DNA from: Chryseobacterium daecheongense
GTDB taxonomy: Bacteria > Bacteroidota > Bacteroidia > Flavobacteriales > Weeksellaceae
DNA length: 64,000 nucleotides
Direction: 5' to 3'
Assembly: GCF_003729955.1 (NCBI RefSeq)
Contig: NZ_RJTX01000001.1
Span: 620,001 to 684,000, forward strand
Shown: positions 28,784-36,822 of the stretch, piece by piece
Numbering within the stretch: the stretch's first letter is position 1
Layout: every line of letters starts with the position of its first letter
Position numbers and translations under genes: made by a program
The notes under the pieces: model-generated
Seen by the model: the letters and a program-made list of their open reading frames with translations, nothing else
Database searches by the model: none
What the model was told of the DNA's origin: nothing

Positions 28784-29098
28784 ATGAGCGTATTAAGTAT
28801 AACTTTCCACTGCACGAAAAATAATATTGAAGAATGGGAAAATTATATGGACGAGTCATTGATTTTAATGACCGAAAATCTCCTGGATGTAAGCAAATAT
28901 ATCTTATCCGATGTACACAGTGATTATATTGAGGAAGGAAAGAATTATAATCTTCTTTTGATATTTGACAATGATGAATTAAGAGAGGATTTTATCAAGA
29001 GCGAGCTTTTGAATATTGCAGAAAGAATTGAGAAACAATTCGGACAGGAAGTGATGATCTTCAATACCTTCCTGAATCCTAAGAAATCTAGATTATAG
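28784..29098 (+). CDS. DUF4286 family protein
   Basis: A 104-residue soluble protein of the DUF4286 family, small cytoplasmic proteins found almost only in Bacteroidota and of unknown function. The sequence has the alpha/beta rhythm of a ferredoxin-like fold: an opening strand LSITFHC, a helix (NIEEWENYMDESLILM), a strand around NYNLLLIFDN, a second helix and a final strand MIFNTFLNPK. No catalytic motif is visible. It is divergent from gyrA and ends with a strong hairpin terminator; no operon partner is present on this strand. Confidence 0.82.
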   Translation: MSVLSITFHCTKNNIEEWENYMDESLILMTENLLDVSKYILSDVHSDYIEEGKNYNLLLIFDNDELREDFIKSELLNIAERIEKQFGQEVMIFNTFLNPKKSRL

Positions 29099-29112
29099 TT
29101 TGAAGCATACAT

Positions 29113-29135
29113 AAAGCTCTGAAATTCAGAGCTTT
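29113..29135 (+). terminator. Terminator after the DUF4286 gene
   Basis: AAAGCTCTGAA pairs with TTCAGAGCTTT and is followed by a run of T on the plus strand, 15 bases after the stop codon. The minus strand has a weaker T-tract for the micro-lipoprotein at 29150. Confidence 0.85.
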
Positions 29136-29149
29136 TTTTTATTACATTC

Positions 29150-29260
29150 TTATCGCCCATGCGGATGCGGAGGTTTCGGAGGAGGTGGCGGATGATGCAA
29201 ACATGAACTGAGCATACAAACTAAGATCAAACCTCCTATAAACCGAGATAAACTTTTCAT
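29150..29260 (-). CDS. Micro-lipoprotein, Pro/His-rich (36 residues)
   Basis: A very small open frame of 36 codons that encodes a lipoprotein: MKSLSRFIGGLILVCMLSSC ends in a lipobox (Cys20), and the mature part is only 17 residues, CLHHPPPPPKPPHPHGR. The signal resembles that of the next small lipoprotein (29406), which also has LSSC at residues 17-20. The mature peptide is made of Pro, His and one Lys/Arg, so it would be a lipid-anchored, metal- or proton-binding type of tail, but no function is known. The clear signal peptide is the main reason to call it a gene. It sits just after a terminator of the opposite strand. Confidence 0.65.
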   Translation of the reverse strand: MKSLSRFIGGLILVCMLSSCLHHPPPPPKPPHPHGR

Positions 29261-29364
29261 ATCTTATTTACTTTAGGGGTTACAATAAAAAATGATCAAG
29301 GTTGATGCCAAATGATTCGAATTTAGGGATTGGCAAAGATTGTTTTGCTTTATGCATAAAATAA

Positions 29365-29390
29365 AAATACCTTGAAGATTCAAGGTATTT
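29365..29390 (-). terminator. Terminator after the His-rich small lipoprotein gene
   Basis: A perfect 12-bp stem AAATACCTTGAA / TTCAAGGTATTT with a two-base loop, 15 bases after the stop of the gene at 29406. The minus strand continues with TTTTATTT. Confidence 0.8.
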
Positions 29391-29405
29391 CTTATTTTCA
29401 AATTT

Positions 29406-29636
29406 TTAGTCTCTGTGGTGTTTTTTATGGCCGTGTTTATGACCTCCTCTGTGGTCATCATAGTAATATACTCTTTTTTTCACATGACCTGGAGCATAAT
29501 ACCTTGCGCTTCCACCATAATATTTTTTAGCGTGTCCTGGTGGAAGACCTCTCCTCCCGTGGTGCTCGTGTACTATACATGAAGAAAGCATAAATAGTAC
29601 CACTACCACTCCTACAATTTTAATCAAACCTTTCAT
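29406..29636 (-). CDS. Small His/Lys-rich lipoprotein (76 residues)
   Basis: A 76-residue lipoprotein. MKGLIKIVGVVVVLFMLSSC ends in a lipobox at Cys20. The mature part is rich in His, Gly, Tyr and Lys: IVHEHHGRRGLPPGHAKKYYG, then a second PGHVKK motif near residue 50, and the ending HRGGHKHGHKKHHRD. PPGHAKK and PGHVKK look like an internal repeat. I recall similar small Flavobacteriia proteins wrongly named quinol oxidase subunit 4. Metal binding is possible given the His content but not shown. It resembles the micro-lipoprotein at 29150 in its signal peptide. Confidence 0.78.
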   Translation of the reverse strand: MKGLIKIVGVVVVLFMLSSCIVHEHHGRRGLPPGHAKKYYGGSARYYAPGHVKKRVYYYDDHRGGHKHGHKKHHRD

Positions 29637-29788
29637 ATTTACATTATTTCAAATTTCTAGAACGGAAATAAACAATCATAATGCCAAAGATTTGAGAATC
29701 GTATATTTTTCCCGAGAAAATCTTATTTTAACCTGTAAAATAATGCCTGTTTACGGTAAAAGTAGAGAAATTATATTTTTTTGTTTTT

Positions 29789-30286
29789 TTAAACACCTAT
29801 TGTCCCGCTTCTTCTCTCCAACATTACTACATCTTTCCATTCGCCATTCAATTGTCCTAACTTATGACGCATTCCTACCATTCTAAAGCCGTTTTTCTGG
29901 TGAAAGGCAACAGAAGCCTGATTCTCGGGGAATATATTGGATTGTAATGTCCAGAATCCACGTTCTTCACTATCTAAAATCAGTTTTTTTAGCAGAACTG
30001 TACCTAAACCTTTCCCTTGGTAATTATTATCGAAATAAATGCTTACTTCTGCCACTCCTTTAAAACATTGCCTTTTGCTTACAGGCTTTAAACCACACCA
30101 ACCTATAACTTCATTATTTTCGTTTTCCAGCACCCATCTGCATTCGTTGAAAAATTCCATATCCCAGGCTTCACTGTTCGGAACTTCAGTTTCAAATGTA
30201 GCCATTCCACCATTGATTCCCTGTTCAAATATGGCTAAAACTTTAGGCAGATCGCCAGGCAACATTTCTCTTAATTCGTAGTTCAT
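29789..30286 (-). CDS. GNAT family N-acetyltransferase, phosphinothricin acetyltransferase-like
   Basis: A 165-residue cytoplasmic acetyltransferase of the GNAT fold. The order of elements is standard: MNYELREMLPGDLPKVLAIF (first strand and helix), then the acetyl-CoA binding loop in NNYQGKGLGTVLLKKL near residues 87-102 with the Q/RxxGxG/A signature, then NIFPENQASVAFHQKNGF near 117-134. The overall pattern matches the Pat/Bar-like group, which acetylates phosphinothricin or, more often in this group, methionine sulfone-like small amines; the true substrate is unknown. It is 6 bases upstream of the DUF421 stop, so both may share a transcript. Confidence 0.9.
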   Translation of the reverse strand: MNYELREMLPGDLPKVLAIFEQGINGGMATFETEVPNSEAWDMEFFNECRWVLENENNEVIGWCGLKPVSKRQCFKGVAEVSIYFDNNYQGKGLGTVLLKKLILDSEERGFWTLQSNIFPENQASVAFHQKNGFRMVGMRHKLGQLNGEWKDVVMLERRSGTIGV

Positions 30287-30292
30287 TGTATT

Positions 30293-30805
30293 TTAATGAT
30301 ATTTTCTTTTGTTTTTTCTTTTGATCCTGGAATAATGAGTTTGCTTATTCTTTTCATCCTGTGAAATAACACTGATATTCCCATCTACTTCCAAAAGGGA
30401 TAACTTAACATCCTCAATGCTTGCTACCCCATGTTCTCTGATAGCTTCTTCCAGTTCGCTTTTTGTAATTTTGACCTTGTTTAGCGCCTTTTCATCTACC
30501 ACTCCGTCTTTCACCAGAATAACAGGATCATCTTCCATAAAGGTTTCAAAGGAACGATTGGAGAACATCAATCTTTTTAGAATAAAATTAGCGACAAATA
30601 ACACCAATGCTGCAATAAGGCCTCCTTCCAGAGATGTATTAGGGCCTACCATTGCATTCTGAACCGCATTGGAGATTAACAGCAATAAAACCACATCTCC
30701 TGCATTGAGCTGGGAAAGCTGGTTTTTACCAAATAAACGGATAGCAATTACCATGAACAGGTAAACGCAGAGGGAACGCAAAGCGACATCAAGAATAGGA
30801 TTCAC
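30293..30805 (-). CDS. DUF421 membrane protein (YetF-like)
   Basis: A 170-residue protein of the DUF421/YetF family. Three transmembrane helices in the N-terminal half (about 8-27, 38-52 and 60-82) are followed by a soluble domain, with the conserved RLFGKNQLSQLNAGDVVL near 23-40 and the typical ELEEAIREHGV near 117-127 in the C-terminal part. Such proteins are linked to spore or cell-surface stress in Bacillus, without an established activity. The start is a GTG at 30805: a -7 box lies 19 bases upstream, which is the distance seen for many genes here. It is cotranscribed with the GNAT gene. Confidence 0.85.
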   Translation of the reverse strand: MNPILDVALRSLCVYLFMVIAIRLFGKNQLSQLNAGDVVLLLLISNAVQNAMVGPNTSLEGGLIAALVLFVANFILKRLMFSNRSFETFMEDDPVILVKDGVVDEKALNKVKITKSELEEAIREHGVASIEDVKLSLLEVDGNISVISQDEKNKQTHYSRIKRKNKRKYH

Positions 30806-30823
30806 TTAAAAAGTTATTTATAT

Positions 30824-30831
30824 CAAATGTA
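30824..30831 (-). promoter_or_regulatory. -7 box of the DUF421 gene
   Basis: TACATTTG on the minus strand, 19 bases before the GTG start at 30805. It supports the GTG start. Confidence 0.5.
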
Positions 30832-30894
30832 TAAATTTTTATGATTAGCTAAAGAGAGTTCATGATTTTTTGGTGTGAAAAGAAATAAAAAAAA

Positions 30895-30914
30895 AAGCCG
30901 CTATTAAGCGGCTT
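30895..30914. terminator. Terminator after the bacteriocin-like gene
   Basis: AAGCCGC / GCGGCTT stem with a six-base loop, flanked by long A- and T-runs. It begins 7 bases after the stop codon of the bacteriocin-like gene (minus strand). Confidence 0.85.
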
Positions 30915-30920
30915 TTTTTT

Positions 30921-31055
30921 TTAAGGACATTGAGAGATCGGAACTTCGCTGCAAACAACAGCATTCATCCATTCGCAATACACGCAGTACTTTTTAGGAG
31001 CACCTCCGCTTACCTTCTTTAAATCTTCTTTGGTCAGTTTCTTTAAATTTTTCAT
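30921..31055 (-). CDS. Bacteriocin-like peptide with double-glycine leader
   Basis: A 44-residue peptide missed by length cutoffs. The leader MKNLKKLTKEDLKKVSGG ends in the Gly-Gly of C39-peptidase-processed bacteriocins; the predicted mature part, APKKYCVYCEWMNAVVCSE and PISQCP at the end, has four Cys (residues 24, 27, 35, 43), enough for two disulfides. Peptides with this leader are frequent in Chryseobacterium and are annotated as bacteriocin-like (knowledge, not a search). No peptidase-ABC transporter, immunity protein or modification enzyme is nearby, so export would rely on genes elsewhere. A near-consensus -7 box (TATCTTTA, 31083-31076) is 21 bases upstream. The strong terminator follows immediately. 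Antimicrobial activity is only inferred. Confidence 0.85.
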   Translation of the reverse strand: MKNLKKLTKEDLKKVSGGAPKKYCVYCEWMNAVVCSEVPISQCP

Positions 31056-31155
31056 ATCGTTTTAATTTTGTAGGTTAAAGATAAAACGACAATTGCAATA
31101 CTTTATTACAATTTAATGTTTAAAGTTTTCATTATATACAGAAATCGTTAAAATA

Positions 31156-31182
31156 AAAAGCCATACGGATTGTATGGCTTTT
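31156..31182 (-). terminator. Terminator after the TonB_C-like protein gene
   Basis: AAAAGCCATAC / GTATGGCTTTT, an 11-bp perfect stem with a five-base loop, ending 21 bases after the stop of the gene at 31204. Confidence 0.85.
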
Positions 31183-31203
31183 AAACGATTATATAATTTA
31201 GTT

Positions 31204-31599
31204 TTATTCAGTAATATGTACTCTTACAGGCATTACATAGATGGATGCGAGCATGTCTTTATTTAGTTTTTTACTGTTTACTTTATATTGAAGGTGGCTC
31301 AATATACTTTCAATTTCTTTGCTTACATTTTTACAGTCTCCTTTAGAATGTACATTTACAATTTTCCCTTTTTCATTGATCTCAAATTTTACTTCTGAAT
31401 CTACAATTCCCTGTTTGAAATCAGGATTGGTAGGGTCAAAATTATATACTAAAAGTTCTCTGATCTCATCAAGAGGTCCATTTTTGTTAATTTGTATTTC
31501 CTGAATAACATTAGTTTGCTGTGCTTTTACAGTATTAAAAACTGTTACCAATCCGAAAACAAAAAATGAAGCAATCAATATTTGAATTTTATTTTTCAT
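31204..31599 (-). CDS. Small secreted protein, TonB C-terminal-like
   Basis: A 131-residue exported protein. A signal peptide (MKNKIQILIASFFVFGLVTV, then FNTVKAQ) precedes about 104 mature residues. The pattern DSEVKFEINEKGKIVNVHSKGDCKN near 67-91 is close to the conserved strand-turn of the TonB C-terminal domain, where a new strand is followed by a Gly-Lys-Ile/Val repeat, and the last part YVMPVRVHI fits the closing strand. The similarity is only to this fold: there is no membrane anchor or proline linker, so this is not a normal TonB. Unknown function. A possible -7 box (TACCTTTG, 31655-31648) lies 49 bases upstream. Confidence 0.7.
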   Translation of the reverse strand: MKNKIQILIASFFVFGLVTVFNTVKAQQTNVIQEIQINKNGPLDEIRELLVYNFDPTNPDFKQGIVDSEVKFEINEKGKIVNVHSKGDCKNVSKEIESILSHLQYKVNSKKLNKDMLASIYVMPVRVHITE

Positions 31600-31790
31600 A
31601 ACTCTTTGGTTTTAAATTACATATTATTTTTTTCAGCATCTCTTACCCAAAGGTATAAAAATAATTCACATTAATTTCATATTGAGTTAACATTCAGTTA
31701 ACATTAAAATTCAATAAGCTGATTATCAATTATTTGGATTTATAAAATAATTAAAATTTAACATTGAAAGTTATTTTTTTAAGTCAAAAA

Positions 31791-31817
31791 AAGGTCAAAT
31801 CTTACCGATTTGACCTT
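31791..31817 (-). terminator. Terminator after uvrA
   Basis: An 11-bp perfect stem AAGGTCAAATC / GATTTGACCTT with a five-base loop, starting 4 bases after the uvrA stop codon. Confidence 0.85.
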
Positions 31818-31820
31818 AAT

Positions 31821-34670
31821 TTAAATGTATTTTAAAGATTTCTCCAATTCCCTCTTCAAAAACTTCCCTGTCAAGCTCTTCTTAGACTTCACGATTTCTT
31901 CCGGAGTTCCTTGTGAAACAATCTGTCCGCCATGCTTTCCTCCTTCCGGCCCAACATCGATAATATGGTCTGCCAGCTTAATCACATCCATATTATGTTC
32001 AATGATGATGAATGAGTTTCCTAATTCTACTAATTGATTAATAGCATCCATTAAAATTTTCACATCTTCGAAGTGAAGCCCCGTTGTAGGCTCATCAAGA
32101 ATATAAAGGGTATTTCCAGTTTGTTTTTTAGATAATTCCGTAGCTAATTTGATACGTTGAGCTTCCCCTCCTGAAAGAGTTGTAGACTGTTGCCCTAAAG
32201 TAATATATCCTAGTCCTACATCATGCAAGGTTTTTACTTTAGCATAAATCTTAGGAATGGGCTGGAAGAATTCAACCGCTTCATCAATCGTCATATCCAG
32301 TACATCAGAAATAGATTTTCCTTTGTAACGAACTTCAAGGGTTTCTCTGTTGAAACGTTTTCCGTTGCAGGTTTCACAATGAACATATACATCCGGTAAA
32401 AAGTTCATTTCAATCACTTTCAAACCTCCTCCCTGACAGGTTTCACATCTTCCTCCTTTTACATTGAAAGAAAATCTTCCCGGTTTATAGCCACGGATTT
32501 TACTTTCCGGCAATTCTGCAAAAAGGTTTCTGATATCCGTAAACATTCCGGTATAGGTTGCAGGGTTTGAACGAGGCGTTCTACCAATCGGGGTTTGATC
32601 TACATCTACAATTTTATCAATGTTTTCAAGACCTTCGATCTTTTTGTATGGTAATGGCTCCTGAACGGCTCTGTAAAAATGTTTGTTCAGGATCGGGTAC
32701 AATGTTCCGTTGATCAGAGAAGATTTTCCGCTTCCTGAGATTCCGGTTACCACAACCAGTTTTCCTAATGGGATATCTAGGGTTACATTTTTAAGATTAT
32801 TTCCTGTAGCTCCTTTTAAGAGTATATTTTTACCGTTTCCGGCTCTTCTTTGTGCCGGAACTTCAATTTTTCTTTCTCCATTGATGTATTGAGCCGTAAT
32901 GGTATCGGCTTTCAACAAATCTTTTGGTTTTCCCTGCCAAAGAATTTCACCTCCGAACTTTCCGGCTCTCGGACCGATATCCAGCACCTCATCAGCTTCC
33001 AGGATCATGTCTTTATCATGCTCTACCACCAAAACAGAGTTTCCGATATCCCGAAGGTTTTTTAAAGAATTGATCAATCTTTCATTATCTCTTTGGTGCA
33101 GTCCGATACTTGGCTCATCCAGAATGTACAGAACATTCACTAATTGAGACCCGATCTGTGTCGCCAAACGAATTCTCTGTGATTCCCCACCCGAAAGTGT
33201 TTTGGAACTTCTGCTCAAACTTAGATAATCTAATCCCACATCCAATAAGAACTGAAGGCGGGTTTCTATTTCCTTTAAAATCTCGTGAGCAATGATTTTA
33301 TTTTTTTCGGAGAATTTGTCTTTAACGTCAGCTAGCCAATCTTTCAAATCAGCTAGGCTCAAAGCATTAACTTCTGCTATATTTTTCCCATCAATCTTAA
33401 AGCTTAAGCTGGATGATTGAAGACGGGTTCCATTACATTCCGGACAGGTTTCTTCCGTAGTGAAATGCCTTTCCAGCAGAATAGCCTCATAAGATTCCCT
33501 TTCATCAATAATTTCCTCCATAAACGGAATCAGTCCATCAAAACTGATCTTGATCTTCTTAGTAATTCCCGCGTATTTAAGATCTTTATTGAATTCTTTA
33601 TGGCACCCATTGTAGATATAGTCCAAAGCTTCTTCAGGAATATCTTTCATGGGAGTAGTTAGTCCTAAACCGAAAATTTCGAGAATGCTTTTGATCTGTG
33701 AAAGAATCCATTTGTTGGATTTTATATCTTCTAAAGGCAATAATCCTCCCTGGTTAATGGAAAGCTTAGGATTTTCAATGAAATAATCCGTATTGATTTT
33801 TTTGATGGTTCCCAATCCTTTACAGCTTGGGCAGCTTCCTTTCGGAGAGTTGAATGAAAATGTATTAGGTTCCGGCAAAGCTAATGAATGGCCTGTTTCC
33901 GCATCCATCAAATTTTTAGAGAAATATTCAATATCCGTACCTCCTAATTTTTGAATTCCGACGATTCCCTCTCCCATTTCCATTGCCGTTCTCAACGATT
34001 TTTCCATTCTGCTTTCGGATGCATTTTCTCCGATGATCCAGCGGTCGATCACAATGTCGATATCATGGGTTTTGTAGCGGTCCAATTTCAGATCATATTC
34101 AATATCCTGTAACTCGCCATCAATTCTTGCCTGTCCGTAGCCTTTTTTAGCCATTTGAACGAAAAGCTCATGATAATGTCCTTTTCTGGCTCTTACCACA
34201 GGTGCCAATAGCATTATTTTTTCGCCTTTATAGTTTTCTTTAATGGTTTCAAGGATTTGCTCTTCGGTATAGCTTACGAGTTTTTTTCCGGTGGAAAGTG
34301 AGTATGCATCAGAAACTCTCGCATATAGCAGACGAAGGAAATCATAGAGTTCCGTAACTGTTCCTACTGTTGAACGCGGATTTTTATTGGTAGTCTTCTG
34401 CTCAATAGCAATTACTGGAGAAAGCCCTTCAATCTTATCCACATCAGGACGCTCCAGACCACCTAAAAACTGACGGGCATACGCTGAAAATGTTTCAATA
34501 TAACGGCGTTGTCCCTCCGCAAAAATGGTATCAAAAGCCAATGACGATTTACCGCTTCCCGAAAGTCCGGTAATCACCACCAGTTCATTGCGTGGAATTT
34601 TGACGTTGATGTTTTTAAGATTATGTTCACGAGCACCGTAAACTTCTATATATTCTGTTGATTTGCTCAT
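31821..34670 (-). CDS. uvrA: Excinuclease ABC subunit A
   Basis: UvrA is the damage-recognising ATPase of nucleotide excision repair, loading UvrB on DNA. The 949-residue protein has two ABC ATPase halves: Walker [10 protein letters not shown] at 35-43 and GISGSGKSS near 642-650, with signature loops ([12 protein letters not shown] and [12 protein letters not shown]). Two zinc-binding modules are complete, CPSCKG with its partner CPECNG, and CETCQGG with CETCNGKRF. An -7-like box (TAATTTTG, 34713-34706) lies 36 bases upstream of the start. It is a single gene ended by a strong hairpin. No sign of truncation or paralogous drift. Confidence 0.97.
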   Translation of the reverse strand: MSKSTEYIEVYGAREHNLKNINVKIPRNELVVITGLSGSGKSSLAFDTIFAEGQRRYIETFSAYARQFLGGLERPDVDKIEGLSPVIAIEQKTTNKNPRSTVGTVTELYDFLRLLYARVSDAYSLSTGKKLVSYTEEQILETIKENYKGEKIMLLAPVVRARKGHYHELFVQMAKKGYGQARIDGELQDIEYDLKLDRYKTHDIDIVIDRWIIGENASESRMEKSLRTAMEMGEGIVGIQKLGGTDIEYFSKNLMDAETGHSLALPEPNTFSFNSPKGSCPSCKGLGTIKKINTDYFIENPKLSINQGGLLPLEDIKSNKWILSQIKSILEIFGLGLTTPMKDIPEEALDYIYNGCHKEFNKDLKYAGITKKIKISFDGLIPFMEEIIDERESYEAILLERHFTTEETCPECNGTRLQSSSLSFKIDGKNIAEVNALSLADLKDWLADVKDKFSEKNKIIAHEILKEIETRLQFLLDVGLDYLSLSRSSKTLSGGESQRIRLATQIGSQLVNVLYILDEPSIGLHQRDNERLINSLKNLRDIGNSVLVVEHDKDMILEADEVLDIGPRAGKFGGEILWQGKPKDLLKADTITAQYINGERKIEVPAQRRAGNGKNILLKGATGNNLKNVTLDIPLGKLVVVTGISGSGKSSLINGTLYPILNKHFYRAVQEPLPYKKIEGLENIDKIVDVDQTPIGRTPRSNPATYTGMFTDIRNLFAELPESKIRGYKPGRFSFNVKGGRCETCQGGGLKVIEMNFLPDVYVHCETCNGKRFNRETLEVRYKGKSISDVLDMTIDEAVEFFQPIPKIYAKVKTLHDVGLGYITLGQQSTTLSGGEAQRIKLATELSKKQTGNTLYILDEPTTGLHFEDVKILMDAINQLVELGNSFIIIEHNMDVIKLADHIIDVGPEGGKHGGQIVSQGTPEEIVKSKKSLTGKFLKRELEKSLKYI

Positions 34671-34949
34671 AATTCGGTGTGATTCTGCCTGAAAATCACG
34701 ATGTGCAAAATTACGGAATTTTATGGAATTTTCTTAACTACAAAAGACACAAAAGTTTAAGATTTTAGTTAAAAAAGAATTAAAATTTTTAGGGTTTGAT
34801 TTCCTGAGAACTTTTAGATTCTTTGCTTTATTCCCTATCAGGAAATATTCAAAAATGTATCTGAACTTTTCAGCAAAATAAATTGGACTTTTCAACACAT
34901 TCAATTGATTGCAGGTTCCTGAAATTTGCTGTATCAAAATACTTAAAAA

Positions 34950-35978
34950 ATGAATACTAAAGAAACAGTTTTGGTAACGGGAGGTTCAGGATTTATTGCA
35001 TCTTATTGCATCATCGCTTTATTGAACAATGGTTATAAGGTAAAAGCAACTCTCCGTTCCCTAAAAAAATCCGAGTTGGTAAAAAGTATGCTCAAAGAAG
35101 GCGGAATCCATTCTTTTCAAGACTTATCTTTTGTGGAGGCCGATTTACAGGATGAGTTCAGTTGGGAAAAGGCAGTTGAAGATTGTCAGTATGTGATTCA
35201 TGTGGCCTCTCCAACGCCTTACACTAATGCCCAAACAGAAGATGATTTTGTAATTCCGGCTAAAAACGGAGTGCTTTTCGTGATGCGTGCTGCGAAAAAA
35301 GCCGGAGTGAAAAGAGTAGTTCTTACTTCAGCATTCGGAGCTGTAGCTTTTGGAACTGTAAAAACTACCCCGTATACAGAGGAAGACTGGACCGTTTTAA
35401 ATGAAACCGTATTCCCTTATCAAAAGTCCAAAACAATTTCTGAAAAAGCCGCATGGGATTTTATACAGAATGAAGGAAAGGGAATGGAGCTTGCTGTGGT
35501 AAATCCTACAGGGGTTTTAGGGCCTGTTTTAGCGGATGATTTTTCACATTCTATTCAAAATGTAAAGCAAATGCTGAATGGTGAGATGAAAGCCTGCCCT
35601 AAAATTACGTCAGGATATGTGGATGTTCGTGACGTTGCAGACCTGCATTTTAAAGCAATGACAATACCCGAAGCCAACGGACATCGTTTTATTGCCGTGG
35701 CGGGAGAAGGTGTTTCATTGTTAGACATATCCAATGTACTTAGAAAAAACCTGGGAGAGAAAGCAGCCAAAGTTCCCACCAAAGAATTACCGAGCTGGAT
35801 TATAAAATTATTGGCTATATTCAATCCAAAATTAAAAGTTGTTACTCCCTACTTAGGAATGGTAAAAAGAGCAAGCAGTGAAAAAGCCATCAGAATGTTA
35901 GGCTGGAAACCCCGTTCCACGGAAGAATCCATTCTTGCAACCGCCAATAGCTTAATTCAATTAAATATTGTAAAGTAA
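34950..35978 (+). CDS. NAD-dependent epimerase/dehydratase-type reductase (dihydroflavonol reductase-like)
   Basis: A 342-residue extended short-chain dehydrogenase. The Rossmann motif TGGSGFIASYC is near residues 10-20, the conserved HVASP (near 89) marks the dihydroflavonol-4-reductase-like group, and YQKSKTISEKAAW near 151-163 gives the catalytic Tyr-x-x-x-Lys. Proteins of this kind reduce aldehydes or ketones such as methylglyoxal, or act on steroid-like compounds; the substrate is not known. The AraC regulator follows on the same strand after a 52-base gap, so it probably controls this gene or is coexpressed with it. The 279 bases upstream hold no other gene. Confidence 0.9.
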   Translation: MNTKETVLVTGGSGFIASYCIIALLNNGYKVKATLRSLKKSELVKSMLKEGGIHSFQDLSFVEADLQDEFSWEKAVEDCQYVIHVASPTPYTNAQTEDDFVIPAKNGVLFVMRAAKKAGVKRVVLTSAFGAVAFGTVKTTPYTEEDWTVLNETVFPYQKSKTISEKAAWDFIQNEGKGMELAVVNPTGVLGPVLADDFSHSIQNVKQMLNGEMKACPKITSGYVDVRDVADLHFKAMTIPEANGHRFIAVAGEGVSLLDISNVLRKNLGEKAAKVPTKELPSWIIKLLAIFNPKLKVVTPYLGMVKRASSEKAIRMLGWKPRSTEESILATANSLIQLNIVK

Positions 35979-36030
35979 AGGGTACAGTAAACTTATTTTA
36001 GAGGTAAAAGACATCAAAATACACAAAATC

Positions 36031-36822
36031 ATGAAGATCACTGAAATAAAATCCTGTTTTGTAGGTCCTGCCATTTCCCCGGAACAGTTTATTGCAGAGC
36101 ATTTCTTTTTGTTTCTGGCAAAAGGTACGATGAACGGCTATGACGGCAATAAACATTATACATTAAGACCCGGTGAAAGCTGTATTGTTCGCAAAAACAG
36201 ACTCGCACGGTACAACAAAGTAAGAACGGATGAAAATGAATTTGAAAAAGTGATCTTCTTTTTTGATGAATTATTTTTGAAAAATTTCCAGAGGAAGCAC
36301 CGCATTAATTTTCAGAACCATACTTCAAAAGATGCTTTTATCAAATTAAAGAAAGATCAACTGATCAATAGTTTTTTACTTTCATTAGAACCTTATTACA
36401 ACGGCTCCGGCAATGTGAGTGAAACGTTTTCCGATCTGAAAAGGGAAGAATTATTGCTGATCCTATTACAGCTGCATCCCGAATTATCGGACATTTTATT
36501 TGATTTTGGTGTTCCGGGGCGTTTGGATCTTGAAGAATTCATGCAGCGGAATTATAAATTCAATGTCAGCATGGAACGCTTTGCTTTTCTTACAGGCCGA
36601 AGCTTATCCGCTTTTAAAAGAGATTTCAAAACTATTTTTAATGAAACTCCGAACCGCTGGCTTATAAAACGCCGCTTGCAGGAAGCCAGGTTTCTCATTG
36701 AAGAAAAAAAACAGAGACCAACAGATATTTATGTTGATCTCGGTTTTGAGAATTTATCTCATTTTTCTTTTGCCTTTAAAAAGGAATTCGGAATTTCTGC
36801 GAGTAGTTTACAGTCTATTTAG
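36031..36822 (+). CDS. AraC family transcriptional regulator
   Basis: A 263-residue regulator. The N-terminal part is a cupin-like sensing domain (about residues 10-110); the C-terminal AraC-type double helix-turn-helix begins near 165 (FNVSMERFAFLTGRSLSAFK) and ends with the family signature IYVDLGFENLSHFSFAFKKE near 233-252. The small-molecule effector is not identifiable. The gene is 52 bases downstream of the reductase on the same strand. Its stop codon overlaps the stop of the tssF gene on the opposite strand by four bases (36819-36822), so the two convergent transcripts meet there without a terminator. Confidence 0.92.
   Translation: MKITEIKSCFVGPAISPEQFIAEHFFLFLAKGTMNGYDGNKHYTLRPGESCIVRKNRLARYNKVRTDENEFEKVIFFFDELFLKNFQRKHRINFQNHTSKDAFIKLKKDQLINSFLLSLEPYYNGSGNVSETFSDLKREELLLILLQLHPELSDILFDFGVPGRLDLEEFMQRNYKFNVSMERFAFLTGRSLSAFKRDFKTIFNETPNRWLIKRRLQEARFLIEEKKQRPTDIYVDLGFENLSHFSFAFKKEFGISASSLQSI

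Noticed and set aside
34734..34937. A 67-codon minus-strand frame upstream of the reductase.
   Set aside because: It lies in AT-rich non-coding sequence without a promoter or family pattern.
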